The notes under the pieces are model-generated. The model was not told the origin of the DNA, made no database searches, and saw nothing but the letters and a program-made list of their open reading frames with translations. 64,000 bases of DNA from Halosimplex halobium (lineage in GTDB: Archaea; Halobacteriota; Halobacteria; Halobacteriales; Haloarculaceae): contig NZ_JBLKNX010000009.1 in NCBI RefSeq assembly GCF_051414055.1, positions 62,001 through 126,000 of the forward strand, written 5' to 3'. A program made the translations under genes and the position numbers. Every line of letters starts with the position of its first letter. The stretch's first letter is position 1. Of this stretch, positions 49,615 to 57,728 are shown one piece after another.

Positions 49615-49883
49615 CCGAAGACAACGAGAACGCAGACGTGTGGACGGACGGACAGACCAAGTCGCGGGGCGAGCGGTCCCTCCCGACCGACTGGCTCGAC
49701 CAGCCGGTCGACCCCGACCTCGAAGAGAACCTCGGCTACGAGCTGGTCGCGTGGGAGAAGATCAACGTCGTCGACGACCCGGACCAGGTCATCTTCCTGC
49801 CGGATTCAGAAGAGCAGCTGCGGGACGACGCCTTTATCGTCTCCTCGGAGAGTGCGGTGTGTGACCTGACGGACAAGCGATGA
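49611..49883 (+). CDS. Conserved small haloarchaeal protein
   Basis: A 90-residue acidic soluble protein. The core LPTDWLDQPVDPDLEENLGYE is followed by LVAWEKINVVDDPDQVIFLP and DAFIVSSESAVCDLTDKR. This reads as a conserved haloarchaeal family of unknown function, with a WxDQPVDPDL-type motif. The ATG at 49611 is where the acidic, conserved sequence begins. Its position between the glycosyltransferase and glmS, and its shared leader-ORF arrangement, link it to the glycan region. A perfect 12-bp palindrome (TACCACGTGGTA, 49452-49463) lies 150 nt upstream. Confidence 0.7.
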   Translation: MTEDNENADVWTDGQTKSRGERSLPTDWLDQPVDPDLEENLGYELVAWEKINVVDDPDQVIFLPDSEEQLRDDAFIVSSESAVCDLTDKR

Positions 49884-49937
49884 GCCGCCGGGCGACGATG
49901 GCTCGCGGCTTCGGTCAGCGCGACGAGTAGCGACGGG

Positions 49938-51746
49938 TCACTCCACCGTGACGCTCTTGGCCAGGTTGCGCGGTTTGTCGACGGGTCGGTCCAGCAAGGT
50001 CGCGGTGTGATAGGACAGCAGCTGGAGCTGGACGTTCGCCAGGACGCCGACGAGCTCGGGATGGGTTTCTGGCACCCACAGCACGTCGTCGGCGGCCTCG
50101 GCGACCGCCCGCTCCGAGCGCGGGGCCACCGCCACGACCGGCGCGCCCCGCGCGCTCACTTCCTCGATGCTCCCGACGAGTTTCTCGGTGTGTTGCCCGG
50201 TGCAGACCGCGAACACCGGGGTCGACGGCGTCACGAGCGCGAGCGGCCCGTGTTTGAGTTCGCCGGCGGGGAACCCCTCGGCGTGTTCGTAGGAGATCTC
50301 CTTGAGTTTCAGCGCGCCCTCCAGCGCGACCGGGTGGGCCGTCCCGCGGCCGATGAAGAAGTACGCGTCGCTGTCGTCGTAGCGGTCGGCCAGCGCGCTC
50401 GCCGAGGAGTCGGCCAGGATCGTCTCGACCCCGTCGGGCACGTCCTCGAGCGCCGCCGGCAGGCCAGGGGGCGCCGAGCCCGACCCACCGGTCTCCGTCG
50501 CGATCCGCTCGGCGAGCAGGCCGAGCGTCGCCACCTGCGAGGAGAAGGTCTTCGTCGCGGCGACGCCGATCTCCGGGCCCGCCCGGATCAGGACGGTGTC
50601 GTCGCACTCGCGGGCTGCCGTCGACCCGACGACGTTCGTGACTGCGAGCGTCCGCAGACCCTCCGAGGCCCCCTCGCGCAGCGCCGCGAGCGTGTCGGCG
50701 GTCTCGCCGCTCTGGGTGACCCCCACGAGGACTGTCCCGTCCTCCGTCGGCGGCGCCGTCACCGCGTACTCGCTGGCGAGGTACGCCCGCGCGGGGACGC
50801 CCCGCTCGCGCAGCAGTTGCGCGCCGTACAGCGCCGCGTGGTAGGAGGTCCCGCAGGCGACGAAGTGGACCCGGTCCACGTCGGCGAAGGCCCCGTCGGA
50901 CAGCGACTCGAAGGTCACCTCGTCGCCGTCGGCGCGGCCCCGCACCGCCTGGGCGATGGCCGTCGGCTGCTCGTCGATCTCCTTGCGCATGTAGTGGTCG
51001 AACGCCCCCTTCTCCACGTCCTCGGAGGTCCACTCGACCGTCTCGACGGGGCGGTCGACGGCCCGGCCGTCGGTGTCGGTGACCTCGTAGCCGTCGGGCG
51101 TGACCCGGACCACGTCGCCGTCCTCGAGGTACACCACGTCGTCGGTGAACTCCAGGAACGCGGGCACGTCGCTGGCGAGGTAGTAGGCGTCCTCGCCGAC
51201 ACCGAAGACCAGCGGCGAGCCCTGGCGGGCGGCGTAGACGGTCTCCTCGTCCTCGTGGACCATGGCGATCGCGTAGCTCCCCGAGAGGTCGTCGACGGCC
51301 TGCCGGAAGGCGGTTTCGACGCTCGCCCCCTCGTCGACGTAGGCCTCGACGAGGTGGGGGACCACCTCCGTGTCCGTGTCGCTGGAGAAGGTGTGACCCA
51401 TCTCGGCGAGGCGGTCGCGCAGCTCGCCGTGGTTCTCGATGATCCCGTTGTGGACGACAGCCAGGTCGCCGTAGCAGTCGGTGTGAGGGTGGGCGTTAGC
51501 GTTCGTGGGCGGGCCGTGCGTGCTCCAGCGGGTGTGTCCGAGCCCGACGCGGCCGGCGACCGAGCTGCGCGAGAGCAGGTCGGCGAGCTCTTCGACCTTC
51601 CCCTCGCGCTTGACGACCTCGACCCCGGCGCCGTTCGCGACGGCGACCCCCGCCGAGTCGTACCCTCTGTATTCGAGGTTCTCGAGGCCAGTCAACAGGG
51701 TCGACACCGCGTCGTCGGCGCCGACCGCGGCGGTGATCCCGCACAT
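49938..51746 (-). CDS. glmS: Glutamine--fructose-6-phosphate aminotransferase (isomerizing)
   Basis: A 602-residue enzyme making glucosamine-6-phosphate from fructose-6-phosphate and glutamine, the entry to UDP-GlcNAc. The N-terminal glutaminase begins MCGITAAVG with Cys1 after Met removal, then GHTRWSTHGPPTNANAHPH and SDTDTEVVPHLVEAY. Two SIS domains follow (VGVTQSGETADTLAALREG; FIGRGTAHPVALEGALKLKEISYEHAEGFPAGELKHGP), and the C-terminus DKPRNLAKSVTVE closes the active site. The ATG is fixed by MCGI; a leader-ORF stop overlaps it (TGATG), and the CATAACAA octamer is 103 nt upstream. Confidence 0.95.
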   Translation of the reverse strand: MCGITAAVGADDAVSTLLTGLENLEYRGYDSAGVAVANGAGVEVVKREGKVEELADLLSRSSVAGRVGLGHTRWSTHGPPTNANAHPHTDCYGDLAVVHNGIIENHGELRDRLAEMGHTFSSDTDTEVVPHLVEAYVDEGASVETAFRQAVDDLSGSYAIAMVHEDEETVYAARQGSPLVFGVGEDAYYLASDVPAFLEFTDDVVYLEDGDVVRVTPDGYEVTDTDGRAVDRPVETVEWTSEDVEKGAFDHYMRKEIDEQPTAIAQAVRGRADGDEVTFESLSDGAFADVDRVHFVACGTSYHAALYGAQLLRERGVPARAYLASEYAVTAPPTEDGTVLVGVTQSGETADTLAALREGASEGLRTLAVTNVVGSTAARECDDTVLIRAGPEIGVAATKTFSSQVATLGLLAERIATETGGSGSAPPGLPAALEDVPDGVETILADSSASALADRYDDSDAYFFIGRGTAHPVALEGALKLKEISYEHAEGFPAGELKHGPLALVTPSTPVFAVCTGQHTEKLVGSIEEVSARGAPVVAVAPRSERAVAEAADDVLWVPETHPELVGVLANVQLQLLSYHTATLLDRPVDKPRNLAKSVTVE

Positions 51747-51823
51747 CAGGACCACCCCGCCGAGGGCGGCGCTGCTCCGTCGGTTCCGGTCCGGTCGGTT
51801 CGGGCGACAGGCGACTCTGCCAT
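51746..51823 (-). CDS. Candidate leader ORF (25 aa) coupled to glmS
   Basis: ATG at 51823, exactly 26 nt after CATAACAA on the minus strand, opens a 25-codon frame (MAESPVARTDRTGTDG...) whose TGA shares its A with the glmS ATG (TGATG). The geometry would make glmS translation depend on ribosomes that finish the leader. GGGGTGG inside the leader is a weak SD for glmS. Confidence 0.5.
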   Translation of the reverse strand: MAESPVARTDRTGTDGAAPPSAGWS

Positions 51824-51849
51824 GCCTCCGCGTAACCGAGAACGTGACA

Positions 51850-51857
51850 TTGTTATG
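51850..51857 (-). promoter_or_regulatory. CATAACAA promoter octamer of the glmS unit
   Basis: Exact CATAACAA on the minus strand (context ACATAACAATG), 26 nt before the leader ATG at 51823. Confidence 0.6.
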
Positions 51858-51973
51858 TATCGACTTGCGCACGCCTGCGCGGGGTAGGCGGTCGATACGC
51901 ACGTCGGCCGACGAGGCGCCGGATCCGGTGACGGCCCGGCGATAGCTCTCTACGGGTCGGCGACGGTCCGGCG

Positions 51974-52540
51974 TCAGCGCTCGACGACGAGCTGGCGCTC
52001 CCCGGCGAAGCTGTCGAGCGCGTCGACGAGGTCGGTGACCGCGCACTCGCGGCCCCCGATCCGGCAGGGGAAGACGCCGGCGAGCGCGTCGTCGCAGTAG
52101 AGCGCGGCGCTCACCCGCGGCGGGACGAGCGCGCGGGCGGTCTCGCCGGCGATCGAGGAGTCGAGTTCCCGCGTCTCGAAGAAGGGGCTGGCGGTCGCGT
52201 CGTACTCGTCGCCCCACTCGTCGAGCTCGGCGACCCGGTCGATGAGGTCGCCGCCGGCGTCGGTCGCCGAGCAGGTGTCACACAGACAGAGGCGGTTCCC
52301 GGTGACCGTCAGGGAGACGGCGTCGAGCGCCGATCCCTCGGCCAGTTCGTCGAGCCGCGCGATCAGCTCCTCCTGTCGCGACTTGGCGCCCAGCGGCGGG
52401 AGCATCGACCGGACGAACACCTCCACCCGGCGCTCGTCGGCGGCCGCGAACCGGTCGGCCGTCGCGTCCATCCACGCCCGGAACCCGGGACGAGCGGTCG
52501 GCTCCGCTGTCTCCGTCGAATGCGTGCGGTCTCGTGTCAC
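51974..52540 (-). CDS. Conserved haloarchaeal protein of unknown function
   Basis: A 188-residue soluble protein. Recognisable blocks are RVEVFVRSMLPPLGAKSRQEELIARLDELAEG, LDAVSLTVTGNRLCLCDTC (a CLCDTC cysteine cluster) and RALVPPRVSAALYCDDALAGVFPCRIGGRECAVTDLVDALD. This pattern (short helical-beta unit, then two Cys-containing parts) is familiar from haloarchaeal genomes, but I cannot name the function. The GTG at 52540 is preferred because TTCAAG, a weak TATA, is about 30 nt upstream; an ATG at 52615 would add a basic leader. Confidence 0.6.
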   Translation of the reverse strand: MTRDRTHSTETAEPTARPGFRAWMDATADRFAAADERRVEVFVRSMLPPLGAKSRQEELIARLDELAEGSALDAVSLTVTGNRLCLCDTCSATDAGGDLIDRVAELDEWGDEYDATASPFFETRELDSSIAGETARALVPPRVSAALYCDDALAGVFPCRIGGRECAVTDLVDALDSFAGERQLVVER

Positions 52541-52866
52541 AGTCGAGTCGGACAAGCCGCCGGACCCCCTTGAACGGCCCCGACTGTTCACTCCGGAACG
52601 CCGAGTAAGCGGCACGAACGGCGCGGTAACGGCCTCTGGATGGGCGAGTAACCGGACCAGTATCGCTCGACCGCCACGCCGTTTCGACCGTTCGCGCGCT
52701 CCCGGGACCGACCGCCGACGCGCCCCACGGACGCCGACCGCTCGGTCACGCCCGGGTCGAGGCCGGAGGGACGGGCCCGAAGGGCCGGTATCGACCGGCT
52801 ACCGTCCGGTAACGCTCTCCTTCCCGACCCCACATAGCTTTCCGTCCGGACGCCCCACCGGAGCGT
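52541..52866. other. Intergenic region, no gene seen
   Basis: A GC-rich 326-bp spacer between divergent genes. The only feature I can point to is the promoter element CATAGCTT at 52833-52840, exactly 26 nt before the DUF502 gene ATG. Confidence 0.4.
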
Positions 52867-53532
52867 ATGCCACTGACCAGCCGTCTGAAGGAGAGCTTCG
52901 TGGCCGGGCTCATCCTCGTCGCGCCGCTGGCGATCACCCTCTACATTCTGCAGATCCTCGTCTCCTTCTCCCTGCAGTTCGTCAACCCGCTGGTCGACAG
53001 GTTCGGCCTCATCGAGACGGCCGCGAACGTCGAACTCGCCGCACAGGTGCTCGCAGTCGTCCTGATCGTCGCGGTGGTGACCGGGCTCGGCCTGGTCGCC
53101 CAGTGGTCGATCGGGCGCCACCTGTTCGGCAACCTCGGGCGGACGATCAACATCGTCCCCCTGGTCAGCACCATCTACGGCGGCGTCCGGCAGGTCGCGA
53201 CCTCCCTGGTCGACACCGGCTCGCAGTTCGAGCGGACGGTGCTGGTCGAGTACCCCCGCGAGGACCTCTACTCGATCGGCTTCGTCACCGGCGAGGGCGC
53301 CGAGGCCTTCGACGAGGCCACCGGCGACCGGGCCCACTCGGTGTTTCTCCCCAACAGTCCCAACCCCACCGCCGGCCGGCTCGTGATGGTCCCCGAGTCG
53401 GAGATCCACGAGACGGACATGAGCGTCCGCCAGGGGATGCGGATGATCGTCACCACCGGCATCGGCAGCGAGGCCGAACAGGTCGACGCCTACGACGACT
53501 ACGCCGTCCCGGAGCCCGAGCGGGCGGACTGA
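52867..53532 (+). CDS. DUF502 family membrane protein
   Basis: A 221-residue protein with two N-terminal transmembrane helices (FVAGLILVAPLAITLYILQIL, LAAQVLAVVLIVAVVTGLGLVAQW) and a soluble C-terminal domain. The DUF502 marks are PLVSTIYGGVRQVATSLVDTG, FERTVLVEYPREDLYSIGFVTGEG, and VFLPNSPNPTAGRLVMVPESEIHETDMSVRQGMRMIVTTGI. The function is unproven in archaea. Leaderless start supported by CATAGCTT 26 nt upstream. Confidence 0.88.
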   Translation: MPLTSRLKESFVAGLILVAPLAITLYILQILVSFSLQFVNPLVDRFGLIETAANVELAAQVLAVVLIVAVVTGLGLVAQWSIGRHLFGNLGRTINIVPLVSTIYGGVRQVATSLVDTGSQFERTVLVEYPREDLYSIGFVTGEGAEAFDEATGDRAHSVFLPNSPNPTAGRLVMVPESEIHETDMSVRQGMRMIVTTGIGSEAEQVDAYDDYAVPEPERAD

Positions 53533-53572
53533 CCGCCCGACGGGCCGATACCCCCACTGCTCCCGCGACTTG

Positions 53573-54160
53573 CTACTCCGGCAACACGTCGCCCAGCGAC
53601 GCGCCGACGGCCATCACGACCGCGGTCACGAGACACTGGGCGGCGGCCACGTCCGGCTGGCTCCAGTCGACCCGGCGCCACAGCGTCATGAGTCCGACGG
53701 CCATCCCCGCGGAGATGCCGAGGATGCCGACCAGCCGCCGCGGGACGACGCCGGCGATCAGGTCCGCCTCGACCGCCTCGAACCGGGCGGCGTGGAGGAT
53801 CCCCAGCACGACGAGGAAGCCGAGGGCGGCGGTCAGCGCGACGGCGACCGGCGAGTCCTCGATGGCCACGCCGATCTCCTGGGTGCCGCCCTCGACGACC
53901 ATGGGGATCCCAAAGAGGAAGGCGCCGACGACCGCCTCGCCGGCGTCCCGCAGGTCGAAGGCGTCGCGGATGCGCCCGACGACGCGGGGCCTGTTCGCCC
54001 GGCGGGCCGTGCGCATCGCCTCGCGGACCCGCTCGCGCTCCTCCGGCCGGTCGACCAGGTCCTCCAGTTCCTCCAGGTCGTCGAGCACGTCGTCGATATC
54101 CGGGTCCGGGTCGCGGTCCCGGTCCGGGTCGTCGCCCGCGGCCCCGTCGCGGTCGGTCAT
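53573..54160 (-). CDS. DUF2391 family membrane protein
   Basis: A 195-residue protein. The first 85 residues are acidic and helical (DIDDVLDDLEELEDLVDRPEERERVREAMRTA), followed by about four membrane helices: VVGAFLFGIPMVVEGGTQEIG, ALTAALGFLVVLGILHAARF, VGILGISAGMAVGLMTLW and AQCLVTAVVMAVGASLGDVL. It fits the DUF2391 / TIGR02587 family of archaeal and bacterial membrane proteins of unknown function. The ATG at 54160 begins MTDRDGAAG. Confidence 0.78.
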   Translation of the reverse strand: MTDRDGAAGDDPDRDRDPDPDIDDVLDDLEELEDLVDRPEERERVREAMRTARRANRPRVVGRIRDAFDLRDAGEAVVGAFLFGIPMVVEGGTQEIGVAIEDSPVAVALTAALGFLVVLGILHAARFEAVEADLIAGVVPRRLVGILGISAGMAVGLMTLWRRVDWSQPDVAAAQCLVTAVVMAVGASLGDVLPE

Positions 54161-54242
54161 GACTCGGCCATCGGCGGACCGCTTCAAAAGCGTGTGGCCG
54201 CGGCTGTCGGGTCGCGTCGACGGGAGAGGAGGAGGTCCGCGC

Positions 54243-54527
54243 TCAGGCGGCGGCCTCGAAGGCCTCGCGGAAGTCGTCGGACTTCTCGATGACCCGCTCG
54301 GCGCCGGTCTCCAGGGCGTCCAGCGCGTCGGTGTTCTCGTCGGTCTTGATGGTCAGCACAGGGTCGGTCTGGCCCCCGGACTGCTCGGGGTTGACGTCGT
54401 AGGTCGCCGCCGTGATCCCCTCGGTCTCCAGCAGCGCGCCCTTCAGCACGTTCATGAACGTGTGGTCCTCGCCCGCGATCTCGATAGAGATCATCGTCGG
54501 CTCTTTCTCGATGACCCGCAGTTCCAT
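54243..54527 (-). CDS. rpo11: DNA-directed RNA polymerase subunit Rpo11 (RpoL)
   Basis: A 94-residue core RNA polymerase subunit that pairs with Rpo3 to form the assembly platform, the archaeal version of eukaryotic Rpb11. The conserved core is MELRVIEKEPTMISIEIAGED, HTFMNVLKGALLETEGITAATYDVNPEQSGG, and VLTIKTDENTDALDALE. The ATG at 54527 begins exactly at the family N-terminus. Monocistronic; the upstream gene lies 115 nt away. Confidence 0.95.
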   Translation of the reverse strand: MELRVIEKEPTMISIEIAGEDHTFMNVLKGALLETEGITAATYDVNPEQSGGQTDPVLTIKTDENTDALDALETGAERVIEKSDDFREAFEAAA

Positions 54528-54642
54528 ACACGTGTCCAGCCCCCTCGCGCGCATGAAACTTACGTTCCGGGCGCCCGAGCCCCGCTCCCGCCACCTCGGG
54601 AGGAGCCCGAACACACGTTCCCGGCCCCGCCGACGGGAGCGG

Positions 54643-54972
54643 TCAGACCACAGCGTACACCATCAGCAGGCCGAAGTACAGCAACACCAGGATCGCCAGC
54701 GCCTTCAGCCGGAAGCGCCCGAGCTGACCGGACTCGGCCTCGTAGGCCTCCTCGTAGGCCGCCCGTTCGTCGTCGGTGATCGCCGCCTCGTGGGCTCGCC
54801 CGCGGTGCAGCGCGAGCAGCCCCTCGGACTCGAAGGGGCGCCCGCAGTACTCGCACTCGGCGGCCGTCTCGTCCGGCGGCACCTCGTATGCGATATCGTC
54901 GGCTTCGGGACCGTCCGGTACCTGGGTATCATCGCTCGCCCCGGCGGCGTCGGTGGGTGGTTGCTCGGTCAT
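54643..54972 (-). CDS. C2H2-type zinc-finger protein with C-terminal membrane helix
   Basis: A 109-residue protein: an acidic N-terminal 35 residues, one C2H2-like finger (CEYCGRPFESEGLLALHRGRAH), a charged helix, and a C-terminal membrane helix (ALAILVLLYFGLLMVYAVV). The finger resembles the DUF7410-type haloarchaeal family. Its ATG overlaps the stop of the upstream polytopic membrane gene (ATGA, 54969-54972), so they are translated together. It may recruit something to that membrane protein. Confidence 0.8.
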   Translation of the reverse strand: MTEQPPTDAAGASDDTQVPDGPEADDIAYEVPPDETAAECEYCGRPFESEGLLALHRGRAHEAAITDDERAAYEEAYEAESGQLGRFRLKALAILVLLYFGLLMVYAVV

Positions 54973-56366
54973 GTGAGGTAGGGGAGCGGCACGTCCGGTC
55001 GGGTGACGATCCAGAGGCTGGCCATCGTGTAGAAGACCATGACGGCGATGAACGGGTACTGGCTGCGGATCGCCTGCAGGCGACCCGGGAACAGGTCGAA
55101 GGCGGTGACGTGGGCGGCGAGGATGGCCAGGAGGTGACCGCCGAGCACGCCGGCGATGGCGACGCCGCCGAACCAGCCGGGGACGACGACCAGCGGGGGG
55201 TTCACCGTCGCCGTCGGCGCGGTCACCGCTGCCACCAGAGCGGGGATCAGCGAGAGGAAATAACCCAGGAAGTGCGCGACGTGGTAGCCGGCGGCGATGG
55301 CCAGCAGCGGCGGGGCGAACCGGCGAGCGAGCGTCTCGCTCGCGACGTACGTGGGCGCCGTGCGGCGGGCCAGCCGGGCGGCGAGCAGGTAGACGCCGAG
55401 GAAGAGGACGAACCCGACGACCATCGCGCCGGGGTACAGCAGCGGGATGGGGTAGCCCAGGTTCACCAGCGAGCGGGCGAGCCACCGCCAGGCCGGCGTC
55501 GCGACGAAGCCGTCGAAGGTGGTCACCCAGAGGACGGCGACGACGAACGCCGCCTCGTCGACGCCCGCCAGCCGGTCGCTCGTCAGCGCCGCGCCGGGGA
55601 CGCGCAGGGAGAGCGACCCGTCGGCGTCCCGGCCGACCGGCGCGACGGCGCCGTAGTAGCGGAACACCCGCGAGACGGGGTCGGCCTCGCGGAACCACGT
55701 CTCGGTCCCGTAGACGACCGCACCCGCGAGCGTCACGACGGAGTAGGCGACGACCGTAATCGCGAGGACGCGCGGCTCGTCGGCCAGCGGGCTCACGACC
55801 TCGACCCAGACGAGCGCGAGCAGGCCCGCGACGCTCGGCCAGGCGCCCAGCGTCCAGCGGTACTCCCGACCCAGGTCCGGCAGCGGCCCGGCGATCGCCC
55901 GCCAGGGGTTGACGGCCGGCCAGGTGTTGCCGACGAGGTACGTGCTCATCGCGAAGCCGGCCCACCACCCCGCCCAGACGATCACCACCGCGGGGTTCGA
56001 GAGGGGGTCGGTCGGGCCGACGAACCCGGTGACGACGATCCCGGCCAGCGCCGCGACGCCCAGCGCCCCGGCGGCCCACCGGAGCGCGGTCGGCGCCGGG
56101 AGCGCGAACCGCTTGCGGGTGTCGACCAGCCAGTCCAGCGCCGACCGGTCGGTCGCGAACGACGCTAGCAGGAACGAGGCGCCGACGACCGCGCCGCCGG
56201 TCGCCAGCATCAGCCACGTCGGCACGGTCAGCGACTCGCGGGCCGACCCGCCCAGCGACCCGCCGTGGGCCAGCACCGGCCGCGCAGCGAGCGCCACCGC
56301 GAGCGCGCCGGCCAGCGCGAGCGCGGCCGCACGGACGGCATCGGTCGTCGGAGTCCGTCGGTCCAT
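54969..56366 (-). CDS. Polytopic membrane protein of unknown function
   Basis: A 465-residue protein with about twelve hydrophobic helices (for example ALALAGALAVALAARPVL, MLATGGAVVGASFLLASF, VVIVWAGWWAGFAMSTYLVG and MVVGFVLFLGVYLLAARL). Its order and the motifs NTWPAVNPWRAI, YPGAMVVGF and YHVAHFLGYFLSL are not from a transporter family I can name. The gene is followed by the zinc-finger membrane gene with a 4-nt overlap and lies divergent from cytochrome oxidase subunit III, so a link to respiration or copper handling is possible but unproven. Confidence 0.72.
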   Translation of the reverse strand: MDRRTPTTDAVRAAALALAGALAVALAARPVLAHGGSLGGSARESLTVPTWLMLATGGAVVGASFLLASFATDRSALDWLVDTRKRFALPAPTALRWAAGALGVAALAGIVVTGFVGPTDPLSNPAVVIVWAGWWAGFAMSTYLVGNTWPAVNPWRAIAGPLPDLGREYRWTLGAWPSVAGLLALVWVEVVSPLADEPRVLAITVVAYSVVTLAGAVVYGTETWFREADPVSRVFRYYGAVAPVGRDADGSLSLRVPGAALTSDRLAGVDEAAFVVAVLWVTTFDGFVATPAWRWLARSLVNLGYPIPLLYPGAMVVGFVLFLGVYLLAARLARRTAPTYVASETLARRFAPPLLAIAAGYHVAHFLGYFLSLIPALVAAVTAPTATVNPPLVVVPGWFGGVAIAGVLGGHLLAILAAHVTAFDLFPGRLQAIRSQYPFIAVMVFYTMASLWIVTRPDVPLPYLT

Positions 56367-56537
56367 CCGTCGGGAGTTAGACCCCCCTCCCGGTCAAAGT
56401 ATCGAAGCCCGGCCGGGCGGGCGGCCCTGCCCGCGACCCGCGACGAACACGTTCGGAGGGCGCGTGAGATCCGCTGGACGCCGGTGGGCTGGGACGGTTT
56501 GGGAGGCTTTTTGGTGCTGCTGGCGCAAGCCGGTAGT

Positions 56538-57401
56538 ATGAGTCTCGCGGACGATACGTCAGAGGACCACGGGGACCACGGCGGGCACCACCTGCCGGCG
56601 GTCGAGGACTGGCCGCGCGGGTTCGGCGAGGCCAGCTGGTGGCCGTTCGTCACCGCCGTCGGCGCGGCGGGCATCTACGTCGCCGCCGCGCTGTTCGTCC
56701 TCGGTCGCGGTCAGGAACCGCTCGTCGACCCGATCTACGGCCCGGCGGCCACCGTCGCCAGCGTCGGCCTGTTCCTCGTCGGTCTCTACGGCTGGCTGTA
56801 CCACGCGTTCGTCGTCAACTTCTGGGAGAAGGGGACGGACGAACACGGCGCCGGGACGCTCCGGCTCGCGATGATACTGTTCCTCGGGTCGGAGATCGCC
56901 ACCTTCGGCGCCGGGTTCGTCTACTACTTCTTCATCCGCGTCGGCACCTGGTCGACGGACACCTTCCCCGACCTGGTCGGGAGCCTCGTCCTGGTCAACA
57001 CGGCCATCCTGATCGTCAGCAGCTTCACGCTGCACTTCGCACACACCGCGCTCCGGAAGGGCAACCGGACCCGGTTCCTGCAGCTGCTGGGGCTGACCCT
57101 GCTTCTGGGCGTCGTGTTCATCGGCGGCCAGGTCTACGAGTACTACGAGTTCATCGTCCACAAGGGCTTCACCCTCACCGGCGGCGCCTTCGGTTCGGCG
57201 TTCTACGGACTGACCGGCCTCCACGGCCTCCACGTCTCGCTCGGGGCCGTCCTGCTGGGCATCGTCTTCGTCCGCGCGCTCAAGGGCCAGTACTCCGCCG
57301 ATCGACACACCTCCGTCAGCACCGCCTCGATGTACTGGCACTTCGTCGACGTGGTCTGGATCTTCCTCGTCGTCGTCCTCTACGTCGGCGCCGAGATCTA
57401 G
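56538..57401 (+). CDS. coxC: Cytochrome c oxidase subunit III
   Basis: A 287-residue membrane subunit with seven helices, as in haem-copper oxidases. An HDHGGHH-type His/Asp-rich N-terminus precedes the helices; family marks are FVVNFWEKGTDEHGAGTLRLAMILFLGSEIATFGAGFVYYFFIR, GGQVYEYYEFIVHKGFTLTGGAFGSAFYGLTGLHGLHV, and YWHFVDVVWIFLVVVLYVG. It stabilises subunit I and the dioxygen channel. Other oxidase subunits are not in the window. A TTTTTGGT element ends 23 nt before the ATG at 56538. Confidence 0.92.
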   Translation: MSLADDTSEDHGDHGGHHLPAVEDWPRGFGEASWWPFVTAVGAAGIYVAAALFVLGRGQEPLVDPIYGPAATVASVGLFLVGLYGWLYHAFVVNFWEKGTDEHGAGTLRLAMILFLGSEIATFGAGFVYYFFIRVGTWSTDTFPDLVGSLVLVNTAILIVSSFTLHFAHTALRKGNRTRFLQLLGLTLLLGVVFIGGQVYEYYEFIVHKGFTLTGGAFGSAFYGLTGLHGLHVSLGAVLLGIVFVRALKGQYSADRHTSVSTASMYWHFVDVVWIFLVVVLYVGAEI

Positions 57402-57433
57402 AGTTTCAAGACCGTTTCTCCCCATCACGGGAT

Positions 57434-57676
57434 ATGGAGCCGCTCGACGTCGAGGACAGTTTCGACGTACACGAGTACCGCCACGGCCTGAAACTGAAGA
57501 GTCAGGACCGGGCGACGATGCACCTCGAAAACCGCGAGGGGTTCGCCTGCCCGGCCTGCGGCGACGCCTTCGAGGCGCTGTTCGTCTCCGAGAAGCGCGA
57601 GAACACGTTCGGGAACCCCGGCGGCCCGTTCTGCGTCGTCCGCACCGACGACCAGGTGCTGTTGCTCACGCACTGA
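57434..57676 (+). CDS. Small CxxC haloarchaeal protein (flagella-cluster-like, DUF7385?)
   Basis: An 80-residue soluble protein with a single CPACGDAFEALFVSE cysteine pair, preceded by LENREGFACPAC and followed by FGNPGGPFCVVRTDDQVLLLTH. The four-part pattern, with a CxxC and a later FC, resembles a small haloarchaeal family called flagella cluster protein (I believe DUF7385), probably zinc-binding. It lies 32 nt after coxC; TTTCAAGA about 22 nt upstream fits its own leaderless start. Confidence 0.7.
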   Translation: MEPLDVEDSFDVHEYRHGLKLKSQDRATMHLENREGFACPACGDAFEALFVSEKRENTFGNPGGPFCVVRTDDQVLLLTH

Positions 57677-57728
57677 CGGCGGTGTGGTTCGTCCCCGGCT
57701 ACGCTGACGCCGGTGTGTCTGGTCCCGG

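Noticed and set aside
52242..54779. Long plus-strand frame over several genes near 53 kb
   Set aside because: Ser/Arg/Pro-rich shadow of DUF502, DUF2391 and rpo11; no domain.
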